Below, piece after piece: positions 59,098 through 64,000 of a stretch of DNA of 64,000 nucleotides. Source of the DNA: Sphingopyxis lindanitolerans (GTDB lineage Bacteria > Pseudomonadota > Alphaproteobacteria > Sphingomonadales > Sphingomonadaceae). The stretch is taken from positions 2,936,009-3,000,008 of the forward strand of contig NZ_CM009578.1 in the NCBI RefSeq assembly GCF_002993885.1. The letters run 5' to 3'. The position numbers were made by a program, and so were the translations under genes. The first letter of the stretch is position 1. The number at the start of each line of letters is the position of its first letter. The notes under the pieces are model-generated. The model did no database searches. It saw only the letters and a program-made list of their open reading frames with translations, and was not told the DNA's origin.

Positions 59098-61365
59098 TCA
59101 ATAGCGGAAGCTGAGTTCGACGCCATAGGTGCGCGGCGCGTTGTAGTTGCGGTTGACGATGCCGAGCGAAGCGAGGTCCACGCCCGACACGACATAGCGT
59201 TCCCTGGTGAGGTTGCGGCCCCACAGCGCGACTTCCCATCCGTCCTTCTCGCCCGCGACCGACAGGCGCGCGTTGAACAGCCAATAGGATTTCGAGGCGA
59301 TGAGCGGGTCGTTCGACGCTTCCTTGAACGCCGCCGACGCATAGCGGGTATCGCCCTGGATCGCGGCGCGCAGGCCGGGCGTCAGCTCGAATTCATAGCG
59401 CGCCTTGCCCGCAAAGGAGGTCGCCGGAGCGTTGGGAAGGCGATTGCCGGCCGGGATCACGCCCGCGGCGGTGGCGAACGACGACAGGTGCGTGTCGAGA
59501 AGCCCGAGGCCGCCCGACAGGGACAGGCCCTGGATGGGGCGGAGGATGAGGTCGATGTCGGCCCCGAACACGCGCGCGCTGTCGACATTGCCGACCTTCT
59601 GGACCGACAGGCCGGTCGCCGGGTCGATGAAGCGGACGAAGGTCTGCGGATCCTTATAGTCGTAATAGAAGCCCGAGATATTGAGGGTGACCGCGCGGCC
59701 GAATTCGCTCTTCACGCCGACTTCATAGGCGGTGATGGTTTCGGGTCGATAGGGCAGGAGCTGGCTGGCGTTGTTGGTGAAGCCGCTGAAGAAACCGCCG
59801 CTCTTTCGGCCGCGCGACACCGACGCGAAAAGGAGCAGACCGTCGCGCGGGCGGACGTTGAGGCCGATTCGGCCGGTGACATTGCTGTCGCGGATCGTGT
59901 CGTCGATGAAGGTATCGTCGACCCCGACCAGCGGGGAGGCGGTGATGAAGCTGGTGCCGCCTTCATAATGGCGCCGTTCGCGCGTGAAACGAACGCCGGT
60001 GATCAGGTCGACCTTGTCGGCAAGATGCCAGGTCGCGTCGGCATAGAGCGCCGCCGAGCGCGTGACCTGGTCATAATTGGTCTTGCCCGATCCGCTTGCG
60101 GCGCCGAGGAAAAGGAGCGGCCAGGCATCGCTATGGTTGCTGTTGTCGCCAAGCACCCGATCCCACGAATAGAAAGCGCCGCCGACGACATCGACCAGGT
60201 CGTTGCGATAGCCGATCCGAAGTTCCTGCGTGAACTGCCGGACATCCTCATTCTCGACATAATCGAACTGCTGGAGGGGCGTAGCGTCGACGTCGATATG
60301 ATAGAGGCGCGAGAAATCGATATAGCCGGTGATCGAGGTGATATCGACCGCGCCGGCGCTGTAGCGGATCTTGCCGGTCAGGCTGAACTGGTCGACATGA
60401 TAGGGAAAGCGGCCGGTCCAATCGCCCTGATAGGGACTGTCGTGGGTATTTTGATAGCCATAGGCATCGACGCAGCTTCCATTGTCGAGGCGGCCCTGAA
60501 GCACCGGGGCGCAGGGGACGAAGGGCGTTCCCTTGCCATAGGTGCCGTTGAACTGCGGAACGCCCATCTCCGACCGTGAACGCTCGCCCTCTGCCTTGAG
60601 CAGGATGTCGAGCCCGTCGGCGGGCTGGAGCGCGAGCTGGACGCGGCCGAGCCAGATGTCGCGCGTCCCGATATCGCGGCGACCGGGGGTTCCGTCCGCG
60701 AGCAGGGTGCTGGTCCAATAGCCGCGCCCTTGCTGGATCGTCTTGCCGCCGAGGCGGAGCTGGGCGCGATCCGACAGCGGGATGTTGAGCATCGCCTCGG
60801 CGTCGAACGTATCGAAATTACCATATCCGGCCTTGGCGAAGGCGGCGAAGCTGTCACCCGGCGTCGCCGACACGATGTTCACCGCGCCCGCCGTCGTGTT
60901 GCGTCCGTAAAGCGTGCCCTGCGGCCCCTTGAGGACTTCGATGCGGCCGAGGTCGAAGAAATTGCCGCTCATCAGGCCGGGCGAGGCGAGGGGGATTTCG
61001 TCGATGTAGATCCCCGCGGCGGGGCTCGAAACGGTGCTGAAATCGTCGAGGCCGATCCCGCGAATGGTGACGGTCGGCAGCGCGCCGGGGACGGTCTCCT
61101 TGATATCGACGTTGGGAAGCTGCGCCGCCAGATCCTTGATTTCGGCGATGCGCGCGGTGCGGATGCTCTCGGCGGACAGCGCCTGGATCGTCGCGCCGAC
61201 ATCCTGAAGCCGTTCCTCGCGCTTCATCGCGGTGACGACGATGTCGCCTTCGTTCGCCGTTTCGCCGCCGGCCGCTTGCGCGCGCGCCCCCGGACTGGCC
61301 GCGACCATCGCCAGCGCGACCGCGGCGGAGGAGGTTTGCGCGATACGCGCGCCGATGGGCTTCAT
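59098..61365 (-). CDS. TonB-dependent receptor
   Basis: A 755-residue outer-membrane receptor. A signal peptide (to about AGARAQA) is followed by the TonB-box-like GDIVVTAMKREERLQDV, the plug with IRGIGLDDFSTVSSPAAGIYIDE and EVLKGPQGTLYGRNTTAGAVNIVS, and a barrel ending GVELSFRY. The family type, without a siderophore-specific domain, is common in sphingomonad hydrocarbon or terpenoid utilisation clusters, and the ligand is unknown. The ATG at 61365 is preferred, with GGGAGAGACAGG upstream. It is the first gene of a two-gene unit with the serine hydrolase and divergent from the TetR gene. Confidence 0.93.
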   Translation of the reverse strand: MKPIGARIAQTSSAAVALAMVAASPGARAQAAGGETANEGDIVVTAMKREERLQDVGATIQALSAESIRTARIAEIKDLAAQLPNVDIKETVPGALPTVTIRGIGLDDFSTVSSPAAGIYIDEIPLASPGLMSGNFFDLGRIEVLKGPQGTLYGRNTTAGAVNIVSATPGDSFAAFAKAGYGNFDTFDAEAMLNIPLSDRAQLRLGGKTIQQGRGYWTSTLLADGTPGRRDIGTRDIWLGRVQLALQPADGLDILLKAEGERSRSEMGVPQFNGTYGKGTPFVPCAPVLQGRLDNGSCVDAYGYQNTHDSPYQGDWTGRFPYHVDQFSLTGKIRYSAGAVDITSITGYIDFSRLYHIDVDATPLQQFDYVENEDVRQFTQELRIGYRNDLVDVVGGAFYSWDRVLGDNSNHSDAWPLLFLGAASGSGKTNYDQVTRSAALYADATWHLADKVDLITGVRFTRERRHYEGGTSFITASPLVGVDDTFIDDTIRDSNVTGRIGLNVRPRDGLLLFASVSRGRKSGGFFSGFTNNASQLLPYRPETITAYEVGVKSEFGRAVTLNISGFYYDYKDPQTFVRFIDPATGLSVQKVGNVDSARVFGADIDLILRPIQGLSLSGGLGLLDTHLSSFATAAGVIPAGNRLPNAPATSFAGKARYEFELTPGLRAAIQGDTRYASAAFKEASNDPLIASKSYWLFNARLSVAGEKDGWEVALWGRNLTRERYVVSGVDLASLGIVNRNYNAPRTYGVELSFRY

Positions 61366-61415
61366 CCTGTCTCTCCCTCTCAACATTCTTTGACGTTTAT
61401 GATTCTGACACTATA

Positions 61416-61431
61416 GTATGTCGCGACATAC
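61416..61431. promoter_or_regulatory. Candidate TetR operator
   Basis: GTATGTCGCGACATAC is a perfect 16-bp palindrome in the 105-base gap between the divergent TonB receptor and double TetR regulator. An AT-rich TGACACTATAG precedes it. Its size fits a TetR dimer site. Confidence 0.7.
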
Positions 61432-61470
61432 CGACTTGTCAATCACGTTGCGAACGGGCAGGCAGAACCG

Positions 61471-62715
61471 ATGGCGGACACGGAAATAGCGAAGGAGAGC
61501 AGGCCCTTGCACAGCGCCGCGCGCGCCGCGCGCCGCGCGTTGCTGCTCGACGAGGCGGCGCACGAGTTTCGCCGCAACGGCGTCGCGGGGGCCGATCTCG
61601 TCCGGATCGCGCGGAGTGTCGGCCTGACCCGGTCGAGCCTCTATAATTATTGCTCGGACCGCACCGACCTTGCGCGGCAATGCTATCTCCACCTGCTCGA
61701 CCCGCTCGATCAGGATCTCGGCCGTGCCGCCGACGGGGGAGGGAGCGGCCTCGACGCCGTGCTCGCCTTCCTCGCCGCCGCGCGCGACCGCGACCACACG
61801 CACGCGATCATCGCCGCGGAACTGGAGACGTTGCCCGACGCAGGGCGCCGTGAAATCTCCGCGCGCCAGCACGCGGCCTTCGAAAGGCTGGCAGCGCTCA
61901 TCGCGCGCGGGATCGGCGACGGATCGGTCCGGTCCTGCGACCCCGGCATCGCGGCCCGCACCATCTGGGGGATGATCGCATGGGCGCCGCTCGGCGACAT
62001 CTGGGCGCGGCGGGCCGAGCGCGATGACCCCGGCCGCCTATCGGTCGAATTGCCCGCGATCGTCGAAAGCGGCGTCGGCACTGGCCGCGCCCCCGAAACC
62101 ATCGAAGCGGCCGCGATCGAAGCCTGGTCGGCGCTCGCGCCGCCGCCGCCCGCCGACCGTGCGGGCGAGATCGTGACCAGCGCTTCCGCCCTGTTCAATG
62201 CCCGCGGGGTCGAAGGCGTATCGCTCGACGATGTCGCCGCCGGCCTCGGCGCGACCAAGGGGCTCGTCTATCATCATTTCAGCAGCAAGGCCGACCTCGT
62301 CGCGGCCTGCCTCGAGCGGGCGTTCGCGCTTTATGGACGGCTTCTCGACCGCGCCGAAGACCATATAACGGGCGTCGAGCGGTCGCGCGCGGGGCTGGCG
62401 CTCAACGTTCAGGCGCAGCTCGATCCGCTGGGTCCGATGTCGCTCACCGCGGCCGCGTATCACAAGCTGGGCGCCGACCAGCAGCGTCGCTTCAGCGCGA
62501 TGACCGGCGCGCTCCTTGACCGCTCGATCGCGATGATGAAGCTCGGAAACGCCGACGGCACGTTGCGGCCGTTCGAGGCCGAGCCCACCGCGCTTGCCTC
62601 GGCCGGCACCTTCAATTTCGTCGCCCGCTGGCTTCCGCGCGGCCGCGCCCTATCGCCCCGCTTCGTCGCTTTCGAGGTTTCCAACCTGTTCCTGCACGGG
62701 CTGCGCGCGGGCTAG
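61471..62715 (+). CDS. Transcriptional regulator with two fused TetR units
   Basis: A 414-residue protein that is about twice the TetR length. A first TetR-type helix-turn-helix lies at residues about 21-72 (DLVRIARSVGLTRSSLYNYCS), followed by a ligand-domain-like helical region. A second complete one lies at about 228-280 (SLDDVAAGLGATKGLVYHHFSSKADLV), followed by another helical part. Each half resembles TetR regulators of lipid or aromatic metabolism. It should control the divergent TonB receptor/hydrolase unit and itself through the palindrome upstream. The ligand is unknown. Confidence 0.85.
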   Translation: MADTEIAKESRPLHSAARAARRALLLDEAAHEFRRNGVAGADLVRIARSVGLTRSSLYNYCSDRTDLARQCYLHLLDPLDQDLGRAADGGGSGLDAVLAFLAAARDRDHTHAIIAAELETLPDAGRREISARQHAAFERLAALIARGIGDGSVRSCDPGIAARTIWGMIAWAPLGDIWARRAERDDPGRLSVELPAIVESGVGTGRAPETIEAAAIEAWSALAPPPPADRAGEIVTSASALFNARGVEGVSLDDVAAGLGATKGLVYHHFSSKADLVAACLERAFALYGRLLDRAEDHITGVERSRAGLALNVQAQLDPLGPMSLTAAAYHKLGADQQRRFSAMTGALLDRSIAMMKLGNADGTLRPFEAEPTALASAGTFNFVARWLPRGRALSPRFVAFEVSNLFLHGLRAG

Positions 62716-63629
62716 GGTCCGTGGGTGGCGACGAGCGCCAGGATCACGCCGACGACAACGAGGAACAGGCCCGCCGCCTCCTGCCAGCGAACGGGCTCGC
62801 GCAGATAGAAATGCGCGAAGCCGATGGTGAAGACGACCTCGATTTGCCCGACGACGCGCACGAGCGCGGCGGGAGCGGCGGCGAAGCCGGTATACCAGCA
62901 TGCCGAGCCGAGCGCCGAAAGCAGGCCGACCTGGCTCGACGAGCGCCACGTTCGCGCGACCGCGCGCAAAGTGTCGCGGTCGCGGGCGACGATCCACGCC
63001 AGATGGAGCACACTTTGCATCGCCATCACGACGACGAGGGTGACGAGCGCCGACGCGATGATATCGACGCCGGGCAATTCGGCGGTCGCGAACTTGATCG
63101 CGATCGCCGCCGAGGCGAACATCGAGCCCGCCCCCAGGCCGTGGAGCGCCGCGGGCTGCCCGAGGGATGCGAAGATCTGGCGCGCGGTGATCCCGCGGCC
63201 GGTCAGCGCGAGCGTCAGGACGCCCGCGACGCCGACGACGATTCCCGCCCAGGCGAGCAGCGGCAGGCGCTCGCCGAAAAGCAAGGCGGTCACCAGCGCC
63301 GTCTGGATCGCCTCGGTCTTGGAAAAGGCGGTTCCAACCACGAAGCCGCGATGCCCGAAAGCCACGATCAGCAGGATGGTTCCCGCCATCTGCGTGACCG
63401 CGCCGATCAGTGCGAAGCCCAGAAAGGCGGGGCTGAGCGTCGGCACTATGATCTGCTGCATCGACAGCCAGATGGCGGCGAACAGCGCGGCAAAGGGCAG
63501 ACCATAGAGATAACGCACGAGCCCGGCGCCGCTGACGCTGAGCTCGGCGCGCAGCCGCTGCTGGAGCGCGGTGCGCCACGCCTGGAACAGTCCTCCGAAC
63601 AACGAGGCCGGAAGCCAGATCGGGTTCAT
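62712..63629 (-). CDS. EamA/DMT-family transporter
   Basis: A 305-residue membrane protein with about ten hydrophobic helices in two EamA halves, ending in REPVRWQEAAGLFLVVVGVILALV, a typical DMT closing motif. Such proteins export or import small metabolites, and the substrate is unknown. Its end overlaps the TetR stop by four bases in convergent orientation. It is divergent from the LeuC-like gene. Confidence 0.88.
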   Translation of the reverse strand: MNPIWLPASLFGGLFQAWRTALQQRLRAELSVSGAGLVRYLYGLPFAALFAAIWLSMQQIIVPTLSPAFLGFALIGAVTQMAGTILLIVAFGHRGFVVGTAFSKTEAIQTALVTALLFGERLPLLAWAGIVVGVAGVLTLALTGRGITARQIFASLGQPAALHGLGAGSMFASAAIAIKFATAELPGVDIIASALVTLVVVMAMQSVLHLAWIVARDRDTLRAVARTWRSSSQVGLLSALGSACWYTGFAAAPAALVRVVGQIEVVFTIGFAHFYLREPVRWQEAAGLFLVVVGVILALVATHGP

Positions 63630-63738
63630 GCCGCGGGTCTCGCGCCGCGCGCCGTCGCGATCGGCCTTTTCGTTCGTCGTGAAATCATGCGTCTCCCCTC
63701 GCGTCGCTTGCCTCGATCGCCATGTTCGGCGTATATAA

Positions 63739-63750
63739 TTAGTATTCTAA
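63739..63750. promoter_or_regulatory. Weak palindrome in the divergent promoter
   Basis: TTAG-TATT-CTAA lies in an AT-rich patch (GTATATAATTAGTATTCTAA) between the transporter and the LeuC-like gene. It could be part of the promoter or an operator; the evidence is only its symmetry and AT content. Confidence 0.2.
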
Positions 63751-63852
63751 GTAATTGGAGGTCGGGGCGCAACGGTGCAAATGCAATCGGGAAACGGAAA
63801 GCGCGGCAGGGAGGCGCGGGATGATGCGGCGGGCGTGCAGGCGGCGCGCGCG

Positions 63853-64000
63853 ATGCCTTCGCCTGGCCCCCGCACCCTCTATGACAAGCTGTGGGATGCG
63901 CATGCTGTCGCCGAGGACGATGGCGAGACCTTGCTCTATGTCGACCTGCACCTGCTCCACGAAGTGACCTCTCCGCAGGCCTTCGCGGGGCTGGCGGCGG
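63853..64000 (+). CDS. 3-isopropylmalate dehydratase large subunit-like protein (partial, runs off the end)
   Basis: The first 49 residues of an aconitase-superfamily protein; [13 protein letters not shown] and [18 protein letters not shown] are the characteristic N-terminus of LeuC-type isopropylmalate isomerases. It may be the biosynthetic enzyme or a paralogue used in degradation of a related diacid, and the neighbourhood (transporter, TonB receptor, TetR) leaves this open. The start is uncertain. ATG 63853 gives the normal family N-terminus but has no ribosome site; an in-frame GTG at 63775 has GGAGG 13 bases upstream and would add 26 residues. Confidence 0.7.
   Translation, partial: MPSPGPRTLYDKLWDAHAVAEDDGETLLYVDLHLLHEVTSPQAFAGLAA

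Overview
The window reads as chromosomal DNA of a high-G+C alphaproteobacterium, most likely of the order Sphingomonadales (Sphingopyxis or a close relative). This is inferred from gene content and not proven: an atypical DivL-type kinase, the alphaproteobacterial DUF1013/TrcR protein, an alphaproteobacterial AddAB pair, two TonB-dependent receptors, a PQQ alcohol dehydrogenase, and abundant REP-like palindromes between genes. No rRNA, tRNA, transposase, prophage or CRISPR array was recognised.

Layout. 1-10.5 kb holds housekeeping and accessory genes: a DsbA-fold isomerase, an alpha/beta hydrolase, an ACE-like M2 peptidase, a divergent ArsR/SRPBCC pair, an OmpA protein, an SDR, AMP nucleosidase, a peroxiredoxin, YqgE and a TPR protein. 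10.8-27.4 kb starts with ahcY and a large TonB receptor, then a chromosomal core block in one direction: divL - tsaE - amgK - murU - addB - addA - trxA. These cover cell-cycle control, tRNA t6A synthesis, peptidoglycan recycling, double-strand-break repair and thiol redox. 27.5-36.6 kb has an orphan VapD, argJ, an aldehyde dehydrogenase, an M20 peptidase, glnA/glnB behind a candidate sigma-54 promoter, and a lipoprotein quinohaemoprotein alcohol dehydrogenase. 36.9-44.4 kb has map, an AbrB-Doc toxin-antitoxin pair, clpA, a DUF1192 protein, a quinone oxidoreductase, trcR and an MBL-fold hydrolase.

44.5-58.0 kb is the clearest functional island, for low-oxygen and nitric-oxide respiration. It contains a Dnr-like Crp/Fnr regulator, a cupin, quinol-dependent nitric oxide reductase (norB), nnrS, an FNR-type 4Fe-4S regulator, and a complete cbb3 oxidase set, ccoNOQP-GHIS. 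Most neighbouring genes overlap by a few bases. A near-consensus FNR box lies before ccoN and a half-conserved one lies between the divergent regulator and the nor genes. The likely logic is that the iron-sulfur Fnr senses loss of oxygen and switches on the high-affinity oxidase, while the second regulator senses NO and controls its removal.

58.0-64.0 kb looks like an accessory catabolic region: a beta-lactamase-fold esterase, a TonB receptor, a divergently transcribed regulator made of two fused TetR units with a 16-bp palindromic operator between them, a DMT transporter, and the start of a LeuC-like hydratase that runs off the end.

The most unusual non-coding signal is the set of dispersed palindromes. 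Several are long, nested and built from 8-9 bp direct-repeat units, and short REP-like hairpins are found in frame inside both addA and addB.
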